Shown piece by piece: positions 49,883-59,577 of a stretch of DNA of 64,000 bases (position 1 is the first letter of the stretch; each line of letters begins with the position of its first letter). Source of the stretch: Mageeibacillus sp. UBA4314. Lineage in GTDB: Bacteria > Bacillota > Clostridia > Saccharofermentanales > Saccharofermentanaceae. The stretch lies in contig DGUI01000017.1 in the NCBI GenBank assembly GCA_002394605.1, positions 1 through 64,000 of the forward strand. The letters are read 5' to 3'. The notes under the pieces are model-generated. The model had not been told where the DNA came from. It made no database searches and saw only the letters and a list, made by a program, of their open reading frames with translations. Made by a program: the position numbers and the translations under genes.

Positions 49883-52622
49883 TAGTCTTACCCTCCTCTT
49901 TTTTGCCCTTGCGAGTCTTCCTATTCCATATTACAACAGTCGCCGCAAATAGTACAACACCTGCCGCGCTCGTGATGATGCCCGGAGTAAATCCCGGCAG
50001 CCAGTATCTGAACTCTACAGTGTGAGTTCCCTTGGGGATCTCAAGACCCATAAACGCCGTATTAGCCTTATAGAGCTTTGCTTCACTGCCATCAAGATAA
50101 CATGTCCATCCGTCCATGTAAGGGATTGTTACAACGAGGAATCTGTCTTTATCCGTCGTAACAGTGCCGGTAAGCGACCTGTTGCCGAACTGCGGATCTT
50201 CAAGGACAACTTCCTTAAGAGCATCCATGCGCTCGCCGTAACCTGTCATGGGATCACACCAGATCTCGATATCATCCACGGTAAATGAACCCAACGTATC
50301 AAAGGTGATGGCAACCCTGTTAAAGCCTTCATCAGTATATCCGAGATCGAGCAGCATCGTATCCTGACCGGTGTAATAAGTATAACTGCTGTCAGTATAT
50401 GTGCACACCGTAGTGGAACTTCCGGAACTGACATTGAGAAGGATGTAGTTATTCTTTACATAATCGAATACCATGTTCTTGATCCTGACATATGTATTCG
50501 TATGGGGCAGCCCCTCGAAAGACACGAGCATCATGGCGCTCTTGTTGTCCATGATATGCTTTTTGCCCTCGAGCCTGATGCCCGGCATTCCGACTATCTG
50601 GCTGTCGACCTTGACTGCAGTTGCAGGGATCTCATTAACCTTCTTAAGCTCAGTCTTTGCAGGTTCATCTTCGATGATGACTGCCTGTGTCTGAGCCGTC
50701 TGCTTATCAAGTGCCCAGAGCTTGTCGTAATCGCTCCTCAGCATATAAGTGTCATATGTATATCCGATGGGGAGCGCGTATTCGTTTTCCATCAGGACAT
50801 CAGTATATGTATCCCTCTGAACGGTCTCATCGTCCTTGAATCCGTACGGCCTGACGGAGAAATCAGTTCTCCTGTCGACAAAGTACTTGATCGAAGACAG
50901 TGACAGCATCTCTGCCCTCGCATTGACTCCGAGGAATCTGTGCTTGTTGTGCTGCCTTGCAAGTTCCATTTCGACTATCCAGTCCTCATACTCCTTGCTC
51001 CAGCCGAAGTAAGGATATCCCGTAAGGGTGTTCAGCCCGAAATGGAATCCTGAAGCCGAGCCTTTGTAAGGAACGGCATTGCCGTCTATCCTGAAGAAGG
51101 AATCATCATTCTTTACGGTGTCAGTAAGACTTGCCGAATAGAGATATTCACTCCTGATCGAATCCATACCGCCGCTGAAGAACTGTGACAGATAAGATTT
51201 GTTGTAGATAAGGCTCGCCGTATAAGCTACCGAGACACATGTGACAGCGATGCAGAACACGGACATGATGATATCCCTCGCCTTGTCCATCTTATGGAAG
51301 ATAAACCATATGACCGTAATAACGGCAAGTGTTCCTGCGATAAAGATGTACGGGATGATATTTGTCTCATCTTCAGCCCTTGCAAAATATGAAGCAGTGC
51401 AATAGAGCAGCGTGCCGCCAATAACGATCCCCGCCCTTATCTTGCCCAGCTCCTTTATCCTCGGGAGCTCATAAACTGTGATCATGATGTTAAGGAACAT
51501 ATAACCGAAGCAGAACCTGTTCGTAATGTTGCTGAATCCGGAGAATACAAATCCGAACAGCGGAATAAGATGCATGATGGTCAGCACGATCCACAATGCC
51601 TTGAGGTGCCTGATCTTCTTGTTCCTGTCAGTAAAAAACATAAGAAGTCCGGGGATGATGAGAACCGTGTAGCTCATGAACATCCACATGGAATGATATG
51701 TATGATTGACCGAATAGTTGATCAGGAAATACCTGAGATATTTCTCGTTGTACCGCCACATGTCAAGCTGCGATACGGCATCAGGACGGACTCTTCCGTT
51801 GCCTGTCATGCTTATCATTGAAGGCAGCAGCACTACGCCTGCCAGAAGGACTCCAAGGAATCCCCACAGAGCAAGGTTAAGGAGTTTTTTGAACCTGTCC
51901 CTGACGGGAACCTCTTTCCCCATGAATATGAGCCTTGCAAATGCATAAAGAACCACGAACAATGCCTGAAGGCACGAGAAATACAACCCCCACTGTGATA
52001 CGAGTGACATAAATACCAGGACCGACAGTAGTATGGATCTCTCACCCCTGAGAGCGCGTTCAGTTGCCAGGATGATGAGCGGCAGGATGATGAGCGGGAC
52101 GATAAAATGAGGATGTCTTACACCCGAATAGATCGCATAGCCGCTGAATATGTAAGCAAAAGATCCCATGAGAACGGGAAGAGGCTTCTGCTTGAAGTAG
52201 AACCCGCAGATCGAGAATGCGATGCCTGCCATATAATAGTTCCCTATGACGAGGATCGTATAGAACAGGTCCATGTTGTCTTCATTGAAGAAGATCGCCA
52301 GAAGATGAGGCAGTCCGACCTGTAGATCGTGTGCGACAAATCCGGTCCTGAAATCATACATCGGCCATACGATGCCCTTGCCGGCCCACAGACCGTCCCA
52401 GAGGTCCCTGAAGTTATCGCTTATGTAAAGGAGCCTTGCGAAATGCTGGTCAGAACCGTCCGTCGACCACACAAAGCTCATCCCCGTCTCGGTTATGTTA
52501 AGAAACACAAAATGCTGAAGTACCACAAATACCGCGGTATAGATCAGCAGGTATAATGCATATGCCTTCCAGCCCGTAAGGCCGTCTAAAAATGAAAATC
52601 TGCTCTTGGATAGTTTTCCCAT
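49863..52622 (-). CDS. YfhO family membrane protein
   Basis: 919 residues with about twelve membrane helices in the first half, a large extracytoplasmic domain (~480-880) and a final helix (FTPGIITSAAGVVLFAATVVIWN). SFVWSTDGSDQHF and the WPMYDFRTGF segment are typical of YfhO, a GT-C-like family linked in Firmicutes to glycosylation of lipoteichoic acid. It is followed by a Lys-rich tail. It lies 26 nt after the acyl-CoA ligase and is coupled to two small membrane genes. Confidence 0.85.
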   Translation of the reverse strand: MGKLSKSRFSFLDGLTGWKAYALYLLIYTAVFVVLQHFVFLNITETGMSFVWSTDGSDQHFARLLYISDNFRDLWDGLWAGKGIVWPMYDFRTGFVAHDLQVGLPHLLAIFFNEDNMDLFYTILVIGNYYMAGIAFSICGFYFKQKPLPVLMGSFAYIFSGYAIYSGVRHPHFIVPLIILPLIILATERALRGERSILLSVLVFMSLVSQWGLYFSCLQALFVVLYAFARLIFMGKEVPVRDRFKKLLNLALWGFLGVLLAGVVLLPSMISMTGNGRVRPDAVSQLDMWRYNEKYLRYFLINYSVNHTYHSMWMFMSYTVLIIPGLLMFFTDRNKKIRHLKALWIVLTIMHLIPLFGFVFSGFSNITNRFCFGYMFLNIMITVYELPRIKELGKIRAGIVIGGTLLYCTASYFARAEDETNIIPYIFIAGTLAVITVIWFIFHKMDKARDIIMSVFCIAVTCVSVAYTASLIYNKSYLSQFFSGGMDSIRSEYLYSASLTDTVKNDDSFFRIDGNAVPYKGSASGFHFGLNTLTGYPYFGWSKEYEDWIVEMELARQHNKHRFLGVNARAEMLSLSSIKYFVDRRTDFSVRPYGFKDDETVQRDTYTDVLMENEYALPIGYTYDTYMLRSDYDKLWALDKQTAQTQAVIIEDEPAKTELKKVNEIPATAVKVDSQIVGMPGIRLEGKKHIMDNKSAMMLVSFEGLPHTNTYVRIKNMVFDYVKNNYILLNVSSGSSTTVCTYTDSSYTYYTGQDTMLLDLGYTDEGFNRVAITFDTLGSFTVDDIEIWCDPMTGYGERMDALKEVVLEDPQFGNRSLTGTVTTDKDRFLVVTIPYMDGWTCYLDGSEAKLYKANTAFMGLEIPKGTHTVEFRYWLPGFTPGIITSAAGVVLFAATVVIWNRKTRKGKKEEGKTNEQINL

Positions 52623-52648
52623 GTCTCCCTGATCCCCGGTTTATAGAT

Positions 52649-54496
52649 TTACGACTTGATCAACTTATCAAAATTCTTCCCGTTGACTTCCCTCATCGTC
52701 AGACCTAACTCTGCAAGCTTGCCCTCGATGTGCTCCTGCTCCTTAGGTCTCTTGATCTTGAGCGTTGTAGTCTTGATCATATCTTCTTCCGAGAAGACAA
52801 AATTCCTTACGATCTTGTATGCAGGCATAGTATGATTAGCCTCATGCATCTTATCGTTAAGATATGCTTCGACCTGCCCGTCATCAGGCTCGACGTTGAG
52901 TCCCAACTCACGCCCAATGTCAGCCCTGTTGATAAGGATCTTGGCACAGATATCGATAGCTTCCTTGTCATTCCTGTTGCCCCAGACGAACACTTCATTG
53001 ACGCCCTTGATCTCGGCAATTACCGATTCGATCTCCTCAGGGAATGCCTTCTTGCCGTTCGTAAGAACGATCATGGACTTAACTCTGCCGGTAATATGGA
53101 TGCTGCCCGTCTTATCGATATAACCCATGTCTCCGGTATGGAACCAGCCTTCATCATCGATCGCTTCCCTGGTAGCTTCGTCGTTCCTGTAGTATCCCAA
53201 CATGACACTGTCAGATCTTGTCAGGATCTCACCTACTGCCTTGGGCCCGATGCCGTCAGCATCGACTGCAGCAGTGATCCCCGCCATCGGTCTTCCGACG
53301 CTGCCCTTAACATTGCAGAGCTCATTGGTAACCGATATGACGGGAGATGTCTCCGTAAGTCCGTAACCCATGTACATATCGATACCGAAATCAGTAAATG
53401 CTTCAATGTATTTCTTATCGATCCCGGCACCGCCGATAACTACAAACCTGAAATTGCCTCCGAGATTATCGAGGATCTGCTTATATACGTTCTTGCGGAT
53501 ATCAAGTCCGCACTTCCTCAGGAATCTTGTTACCGGTCTCATCACGGATATGATCTTATCCTTCCCCGTTTTAATGAGTACATCCTCTATCTTGGAGTAG
53601 ATGTTCTCGAAGAGGATCGGGACCGATATGCAGACCGTAGGTCTCCATTCCTGCAGGTTCTTGGTAATGTATCTCAATCCGTCTGACAGGCACAGACATC
53701 CGCCTGACCTCAGTATGAAGAAATCACATGTATTCTCAAATGTATGATGAAGGGGCAGGATCGAGAACGCCCTGTCACCAGGCCTTACATCAAGAGTCTG
53801 GTTTATCGAATGGACATTCGATGTGATATTGCGGTGGCTTAAGAGAACACCCTTGCTCATCGAAGTGGTACCGGAAGTGAATAGGATTATCCTGGCTTCA
53901 TCTTCGTCGATCGGATTTGTAAGGAACTTGTTGTCTCCCTGTCCGATCTTCTCCTTTCCCTGAGCCACAAGATCATAAAAGTCTTCAAAGCGGTCATCAT
54001 CAGGCCATTCACTGTCCTTTACTCCCTCCCTGAACATGACGATGAACTTACGTATCAGGATGCCTTCTTCCCCGCTGTCCATCCTTGAAGCGATATCCAT
54101 CATCATCTTGTGATGCTTGTGATGATAAACGATCATCTTGCTCTCGCTCCTCTTGAGGAGTGCAACAAGCTCATCCTCGGGAAGAGCCCTGTCGAGCGGG
54201 ACGCCGATGCTGTTCGTCGACAGTATCGCGTTATATGCAACAAACCATTCGTAACTGTTCTCACCGACAACTGCCAGCTTGTCACCTGCAAATTCACTGT
54301 TCAGGATATATGTACCAAAAGCCTTGATGTCTTCACCAAACTCAAAAAATGTCCTGTGTATCTCAGATTGCTGCGGGTTGCGTCTGAATATGAAAGCGTC
54401 ACGGGCACTGTGTTCCTCACAGCCACTCATAACGAGATCTCTCAGATTATCATACTTCCTGGACTCATAAAGAGCCTTACCGCTCACTGGTTTCAT
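52649..54496 (-). CDS. AMP-dependent acyl-CoA synthetase/ligase
   Basis: 615 residues from ATG 54496 (GAAGGAGAATGTTTG upstream). ANL superfamily: the AMP-binding P-loop LFTSGTTSMSKGVLLSH, YGLTETSPVIS, WFHTGDMGYID and the hinge region ITGRVKSMIVLTNGKKAFPEE. The type is that of long-chain fatty-acid-CoA ligases (or acyl-ACP/AMP transfer enzymes). Its position before YfhO and opposite a PlsC-like acyltransferase suggests membrane-lipid or envelope acylation. Substrate chain length cannot be read. Confidence 0.88.
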   Translation of the reverse strand: MKPVSGKALYESRKYDNLRDLVMSGCEEHSARDAFIFRRNPQQSEIHRTFFEFGEDIKAFGTYILNSEFAGDKLAVVGENSYEWFVAYNAILSTNSIGVPLDRALPEDELVALLKRSESKMIVYHHKHHKMMMDIASRMDSGEEGILIRKFIVMFREGVKDSEWPDDDRFEDFYDLVAQGKEKIGQGDNKFLTNPIDEDEARIILFTSGTTSMSKGVLLSHRNITSNVHSINQTLDVRPGDRAFSILPLHHTFENTCDFFILRSGGCLCLSDGLRYITKNLQEWRPTVCISVPILFENIYSKIEDVLIKTGKDKIISVMRPVTRFLRKCGLDIRKNVYKQILDNLGGNFRFVVIGGAGIDKKYIEAFTDFGIDMYMGYGLTETSPVISVTNELCNVKGSVGRPMAGITAAVDADGIGPKAVGEILTRSDSVMLGYYRNDEATREAIDDEGWFHTGDMGYIDKTGSIHITGRVKSMIVLTNGKKAFPEEIESVIAEIKGVNEVFVWGNRNDKEAIDICAKILINRADIGRELGLNVEPDDGQVEAYLNDKMHEANHTMPAYKIVRNFVFSEEDMIKTTTLKIKRPKEQEHIEGKLAELGLTMREVNGKNFDKLIKS

Positions 54497-54590
54497 CAAA
54501 CATTCTCCTTCAAACGAGCATACCTTCGTTAGGATATAATACCACTAAAGTTATTTTTTGCATAATTATTATAATATAACGCGAAAAACT

Positions 54591-54619
54591 TTGACCTTCG
54601 CCCAAATATCGGTTATCAT
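54591..54619 (+). promoter_or_regulatory. promoter of acyltransferase gene
   Basis: TTGACC (54591-54596), 17 nt, TATCAT (54614-54619); the start codon at 54659 follows ACTCGGAGGCTCAT. Confidence 0.7.
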
Positions 54620-54658
54620 TTCATAAGTTTATTTATCAGTAATAACTCGGAGGCTCAT

Positions 54659-55372
54659 ATGGCAGGCGCAGACAAGCATAAGCATCTTGACGAGAAATAC
54701 CCTACCAAAAGGGGATTTTGGGATAAAGTCGCGAAGAGCTGTTTTTTGGTATTAACTCATATCTGTTGTAATATGAAGTGCATCGGCAAGGAGAATTTCC
54801 CCAAGAACAATCCTTACGTTGTTGCCTCCAATCACCAGTCATATGTAGACGGCGTTCTTATCATAGATTATCTTCCCAAGGGACACTTCAAATGGATGTG
54901 CTGTCTTGCGGGCGCCGATCTGGAGACTAATCACGGCAAGCTCGGAAGGCTCATCATGCGTGTGGGACGCGGTATCGCCGTCGACCGCTACGGCAATCCG
55001 GTAAGGGGCCTGATCAAAGCCAAGAAGGAAGTTGAATTAGGCAATATCTGTTTCGTTTTCCCTGAGGGCACCAGAACGGCAACGGGCAAGCTGGGCGAAC
55101 TCAAAGACGGTGCATGTTATCTGGCCATCAAGGCCGGGACACCTCTCGTACCCGTTTACATCGCAGGAGCATATCAGGTCTGGTCAAGGCACGATAAGCA
55201 CCCTCACCCTTTCAAGGGGTTCATGAAGCGCAAGAAGGTCAGGATCTTTGTCGGCGAGCCTCTTATGCCTGCTGATTATGATAACGATGCCCACAAGATG
55301 ACAGACGAGCTGTCCAGATGGATGCACGAGATGGAAGACAAGTACTGGGATCCTGAGAACGCTCCCATCTGA
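54659..55372 (+). CDS. plsC: 1-acyl-sn-glycerol-3-phosphate acyltransferase family protein
   Basis: 237 residues. The HX4D motif is NHQSYVDG (~59) and the phosphate-binding motif is FPEGTRTATGKL (~128), followed by VPVYIAGAY. It acylates lysophosphatidic acid to phosphatidic acid in phospholipid synthesis. It is an isolated gene in a divergent pair with the acyl-CoA ligase, and its stop lies 3 bp from that of vanZ on the other strand. The gene symbol is by family; other lysophospholipid acceptors are possible. Confidence 0.88.
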   Translation: MAGADKHKHLDEKYPTKRGFWDKVAKSCFLVLTHICCNMKCIGKENFPKNNPYVVASNHQSYVDGVLIIDYLPKGHFKWMCCLAGADLETNHGKLGRLIMRVGRGIAVDRYGNPVRGLIKAKKEVELGNICFVFPEGTRTATGKLGELKDGACYLAIKAGTPLVPVYIAGAYQVWSRHDKHPHPFKGFMKRKKVRIFVGEPLMPADYDNDAHKMTDELSRWMHEMEDKYWDPENAPI

Positions 55373-55374
55373 TG

Positions 55375-56013
55375 TCAACCTTGGTATTGAACCTCTTCTG
55401 AGTCTTCTCCGTACGCATCTTCGTACGCACTCTCATCCCACACATAATCTTCATCCGCGTAGAAATCACGTACATCGATGTAGTTCCTGTATGTATCTAT
55501 TCCCGTATTGATCATCACTACAGCCGTGAATATGACTGCCAGTACAAGTATGACCTTTACGATCTTATCGTGATATAGGAGTTTCATGATGATGATTCCG
55601 AGAACTCCTCCCAAAGTATTGGCAATAAGATCCACGATATCAGTTCTGCCGATTATGAGGATGAACTGCGTCATCTCGATCGCCAGGGAAGTAAGGAATA
55701 CCGCCAGGACTTTCCCCCATGACCGCCTGTCATGGAACAGCAGTTCAAGATAGATGCCGAACGGGATGAAAGCAACGACATTCAGTATCATGTCATCCCA
55801 GAATATCCACAGGGGATTAAGGTTTGCATAATCGGTGAAGTGTCTGTACATTTCAGGCGTTGCAATGCCGTTACCATACCACTGTCCGATGTAGAAGATC
55901 TCCGGACTTGATTTAAAAAGTATTACCCACACCGGAACGAGCAGGAAATAGATTACAGATAAGACTATGAGAAGCCATCTCAATGGTTGACCTTTCTCTG
56001 TTATAACCGTCAT
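55375..56013 (-). CDS. VanZ family protein
   Basis: 212 residues with five hydrophobic helices and the VanZ pattern LNPLWIFWDDMILNVVAFIPFGIYLELL, LAIEMTQFILIIGRTDIVDLIANTLGGVLGI. A C-terminal acidic tail (DEDYVWDESAYEDAYGEDSEE) faces away from the core. VanZ of transposons gives low-level teicoplanin resistance, but chromosomal relatives have no assigned role. It overlaps mutS2 by 4 nt. Confidence 0.88.
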   Translation of the reverse strand: MTVITEKGQPLRWLLIVLSVIYFLLVPVWVILFKSSPEIFYIGQWYGNGIATPEMYRHFTDYANLNPLWIFWDDMILNVVAFIPFGIYLELLFHDRRSWGKVLAVFLTSLAIEMTQFILIIGRTDIVDLIANTLGGVLGIIIMKLLYHDKIVKVILVLAVIFTAVVMINTGIDTYRNYIDVRDFYADEDYVWDESAYEDAYGEDSEEVQYQG

Positions 56014-58478
56014 ACAAGCCTCGCTATCGTAACTCCGTCATCACCTTCACCCGGAAGTCCTGCACGGTAAGACTCGACTCTCATATCCCTTGCAAGGCAA
56101 TCCGTTACTATGCTGCGCAACACACCTGTCCCCTTGCCATGTACTATCCTGATGTCCTTGATGCCTCCGAGACTGCAGTCATCGATATATCTCTCAAGCC
56201 TGGAGAGTGCCTCGTCGCCGCGCATCCCTATCAGCATCAGCTCGGATGAAGTCCTCGATGCCGAATCAAATCTCAGCTGCCTGATCTTGCTGTTATTGTC
56301 CTTAACGGGTTCTCTGGTCCGGCGCTTCTTTTCAGTCTTGTTTTCAGCCTTCATCTGCTCTGCCGTTATGACCCTGAGCTGGTCCTTCTTGACTGTAACC
56401 TTTACAAGTCCTGACTTTATCTGCACATCTCCGCTCCTGGACACACCTGATACGGCTGTTCCCGTAAGATCAAGCGACGGGACGTAGTATTCCTTGCCGA
56501 CTTCCACGGTCTGCGGTTCCTCACCGGGAAGACCTGCGCCTTCGAGCTCCTCATCCATCGAATCGTCTGTAAGATCCTCAATGCCTGCACGGAGCCTTCT
56601 TCTTATCTTGTCGAGCTCCTTGAGCTGTTCATCAGCAGTAGACTTCGAAGAATCCTTGCGGAGCTTCTTCATCATCTTTGTTATCTCTTCTTCCCTCTCC
56701 CTGAGAAGTTCCTTCTGTTCCTGCCTGGATTCGTTCAGTATCCTGGTCTTCGACTGCTTGAGCGCCTTGCGTTCTTCTTCAAGTGCTGCGATCTGCTCTT
56801 CGAGCTTTGCCTTAAGGGCACTGTTGCTGTCCATTAACGACTGGGCTTTCCTTGCATCACGCTCAGATACCTCTATCAGCCTTCCGAGCTTGATCTCGTC
56901 GCCCGTCATCCTCTTCTTCGCATCCGAAATGACATTATCCGGAAGCCCGAGCTTTTTGGAGATGATGAACGCATTCGAAGAACCGGGACGTCCTATTACC
57001 AGCCTGTATGTCGGCATCAGTGTCTCATTATCAAACTCGAAAGCGCCGTTCATGACTCCTTCGGTCGATACGGCATATGCCTTAAGTTCCTTGTAATGAG
57101 TTGTCGCAAGAGTAATGCATCCCTTGCCCCTCAAGTATTCAAGGATCGCTATGGCAAGTGCAGCGCCCTCATCAGGATCAGTACCGGATCCCAATTCATC
57201 AAGGATTATGAGACATTTGCCTTTGATGTTCTTCAGTATGTAAACGATATTGGACATATGAGCCGAGAACGTTGACAGGCTCTGTTCAATACTCTGTTCG
57301 TCACCGATGTCTGCAAGCACCCTGTCAAAGACAGAAGCAGTGCTTCCTGTGGCCACAGGGATCAGGAGCCCTGACATCACCATGAGCGTCAGAAGTCCCG
57401 CTGTCTTAAGGGATACTGTCTTACCGCCGGTATTCGGACCGGTGATGACGAGAGTTGAGTACTTGTCACCGATCTTTATGTCGACGGGGACTACTTCTTT
57501 TGAAGGGATGAGAGGATGCCTCGCCTTGATCAGATCGACGGTTCCGTCCTTGTTCAAAGAAGGTCTTACCGCCTCCATCTCAATTGCAAGTTCCGCTTTC
57601 GCCGAGCAGAAATCGATCTGTGAGACGATGCTCATGTCAGTCTTGATGGAATCACTGCTTCCCAGAACGCTGTCTGTAAGCTCGCCGAGGATCCTGTCTA
57701 TCTCCGCCTGCTCCATTGCGGCAAGTTCACGGAGCTTGTTATTGGTCTCAACAACAGCCATCGGTTCGATGAAGACAGTCTGCCCCGTTGAAGAAGTATC
57801 ATGAACTATGCCGTTGATCCTTCCCTTGAAGTCTGCAATAACGGGAACACAGTAACGGTCATTCCTTATCGTTATGACCTTCTCCTGAAGGATGTCTTCA
57901 TTGGCACTGATCACGCGGTCCAATATGGCCCTGACACTTCCGGCCAGTTCACGCTTGCTGCGTCTTATGTCATAAAGAGTCTTGCTCGCATGATCATTCA
58001 TCTCATCCTCGCTTACGATCGAAGATGAGATCTCATTCTCCAGCGTCGGGATCGTAACTATCTTGCCGAGCCTTCCGTAGAGGATCGAATCTGACATGTC
58101 GGATCCGATATCCTTCATAACCTTCCTGAGCTGTTCCGCGGACCTCAGGAACATTGCCACATCAAGGAGCTGCCGCATCGTCAGCGTTCCACCGGCATGC
58201 GCATACTTGAGCGCAGGCCTCAGATCAGCAAAACCGCCGAGCGGAAGCAGACCGTGCCTGTTGATATATGAACATACTTCTTCTGTCTCAGAGAGCATTC
58301 CGTCGACTTCATCAGGATCAGCTATCGGTAACAGTTCCTTGCAGAGCTCATGTCCGTATACGGTATGAGCCTTGTCATTGAGCTTGGCGATGATCTTGTC
58401 AAATTCGAGCGTAGACAACACGCGCCCTTTGATCTGCTTACGGGCTCTTATCTCTTCGAAACTTGTCCTCTGGTACAT
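56010..58478 (-). CDS. mutS2: endonuclease MutS2
   Basis: 822 residues. N-terminal coiled core domains, then the MutS ATPase (ITGPNTGGKTVSLKT Walker A; LIILDELGSGTDPDEGAAL Walker B; TTHYKELKAYA), a long Glu/Lys-rich coiled coil (~520-620), and a C-terminal Smr domain (LIGMRGDEALSRLERYIDD...VHGKGTGVLR). MutS2 suppresses recombination and in Bacillus also rescues collided ribosomes. There is no mismatch-recognition domain, as expected. It lies 9 nt after pfkA. Confidence 0.95.
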   Translation of the reverse strand: MYQRTSFEEIRARKQIKGRVLSTLEFDKIIAKLNDKAHTVYGHELCKELLPIADPDEVDGMLSETEEVCSYINRHGLLPLGGFADLRPALKYAHAGGTLTMRQLLDVAMFLRSAEQLRKVMKDIGSDMSDSILYGRLGKIVTIPTLENEISSSIVSEDEMNDHASKTLYDIRRSKRELAGSVRAILDRVISANEDILQEKVITIRNDRYCVPVIADFKGRINGIVHDTSSTGQTVFIEPMAVVETNNKLRELAAMEQAEIDRILGELTDSVLGSSDSIKTDMSIVSQIDFCSAKAELAIEMEAVRPSLNKDGTVDLIKARHPLIPSKEVVPVDIKIGDKYSTLVITGPNTGGKTVSLKTAGLLTLMVMSGLLIPVATGSTASVFDRVLADIGDEQSIEQSLSTFSAHMSNIVYILKNIKGKCLIILDELGSGTDPDEGAALAIAILEYLRGKGCITLATTHYKELKAYAVSTEGVMNGAFEFDNETLMPTYRLVIGRPGSSNAFIISKKLGLPDNVISDAKKRMTGDEIKLGRLIEVSERDARKAQSLMDSNSALKAKLEEQIAALEEERKALKQSKTRILNESRQEQKELLREREEEITKMMKKLRKDSSKSTADEQLKELDKIRRRLRAGIEDLTDDSMDEELEGAGLPGEEPQTVEVGKEYYVPSLDLTGTAVSGVSRSGDVQIKSGLVKVTVKKDQLRVITAEQMKAENKTEKKRRTREPVKDNNSKIRQLRFDSASRTSSELMLIGMRGDEALSRLERYIDDCSLGGIKDIRIVHGKGTGVLRSIVTDCLARDMRVESYRAGLPGEGDDGVTIARLV

Positions 58479-58486
58479 ATATTAAG

Positions 58487-59539
58487 TTAAGACAACCTCT
58501 TAGCGTTGATGATATCCTGCTCAGGAATAGTCTTCGTCATCTCAAGACCTGCTTCAATGTCCACATCAGAGATCTTCCCGTCCTTCTCGATGATAAGACG
58601 GTTATATCTCTTGGCCATCAGACAGTCGATCGCATGGATACCCATAAGACTAGCTGTAGTCCTGTCACGCAGAGTCGGTGAACCGCCCCTCTGCAGATGT
58701 CCCAAAATAGTAGGTCTTGATTCTATCTCTGTTGCATCCTCGATCTGCTTAGCGATCTCAGTTGCATTGCCTGCCCCCTCTGCAACGATGACAATGTAGT
58801 GCTTCTTGCCTCTGTTGCGTCCGTCAAGGATGATCCTTAATACATCCTTATTGAAATCATAAGGAACCTCGGGAATAAGGATAGCTTCAGCACCTGTTGC
58901 GATACCGACATTAAGAGCAATGTATCCCGCTCTTCTACCCATTACCTCGATAACGCTGCATCTCTCGTGTGAGCTTGCCGTGTCCCTCAGTTTGTCAATA
59001 GCTTCCATGGCTGTATTCATTGAAGTATCGTAACCTATCGTATACTCGGTTGAAGCGATATCATTATCGATAGTACCCGGCATTCCGATGACATTCATTC
59101 CGATCCTGGCAAGAGCCCTGGCACCCTTATATGATCCGTCACCGCCGATAACAACAAGACCGTCAAGTTCATAAGCTTCCATCATCCTGGCACCCTTAAG
59201 TACGCCCTGATCAGTCTGGAAAGTCTTGGATCTTGCTGTCATAAGGAATGTTCCGCCTCTCTGGAGAGTCTCGGAAACATCGTTCCTGGTAAGTTCTCTT
59301 ATCTCACCCTTCCACAATCCGTGATAGCCGCGCTGTACGCCGTATACTTCGATCCCGGCATTCCATCCGGCTCTGACAACTGATCTGATGGCAGCATTCA
59401 TTCCGGGCGCATCGCCACCACTGGTGAGAACACCTATCCTTTTGACGGGTGCAACTTCATCGGGATTGACATTATCATAATTCTTCGCCCTCAAAGTGCT
59501 GATATCGGGCAGATTGGATTCGTCATATAACAGTGGCAT
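58487..59539 (-). CDS. pfkA: 6-phosphofructokinase (ATP-dependent type)
   Basis: 350 residues. RIGVLTSGGDAPGMNAAIR, GGDGSYKGAR (Gly-Ser form typical of ATP users, not the GGDDS of PPi enzymes), PGTIDNDI with catalytic Asp, EVMGRRAGYIA and GHLQRGGSPT are all present. About 33 extra residues precede the usual start (MPLLYDESNLPDIST...), with a good CGGAGGTAACGT ribosome-binding site, so the extension is likely real. It lies 38 nt after dnaE, an adjacency common in Clostridia. Confidence 0.95.
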   Translation of the reverse strand: MPLLYDESNLPDISTLRAKNYDNVNPDEVAPVKRIGVLTSGGDAPGMNAAIRSVVRAGWNAGIEVYGVQRGYHGLWKGEIRELTRNDVSETLQRGGTFLMTARSKTFQTDQGVLKGARMMEAYELDGLVVIGGDGSYKGARALARIGMNVIGMPGTIDNDIASTEYTIGYDTSMNTAMEAIDKLRDTASSHERCSVIEVMGRRAGYIALNVGIATGAEAILIPEVPYDFNKDVLRIILDGRNRGKKHYIVIVAEGAGNATEIAKQIEDATEIESRPTILGHLQRGGSPTLRDRTTASLMGIHAIDCLMAKRYNRLIIEKDGKISDVDIEAGLEMTKTIPEQDIINAKRLS

Positions 59540-59577
59540 ACGTTACCTCCGGTTATTTTAATATCTTAATAGTGAGA

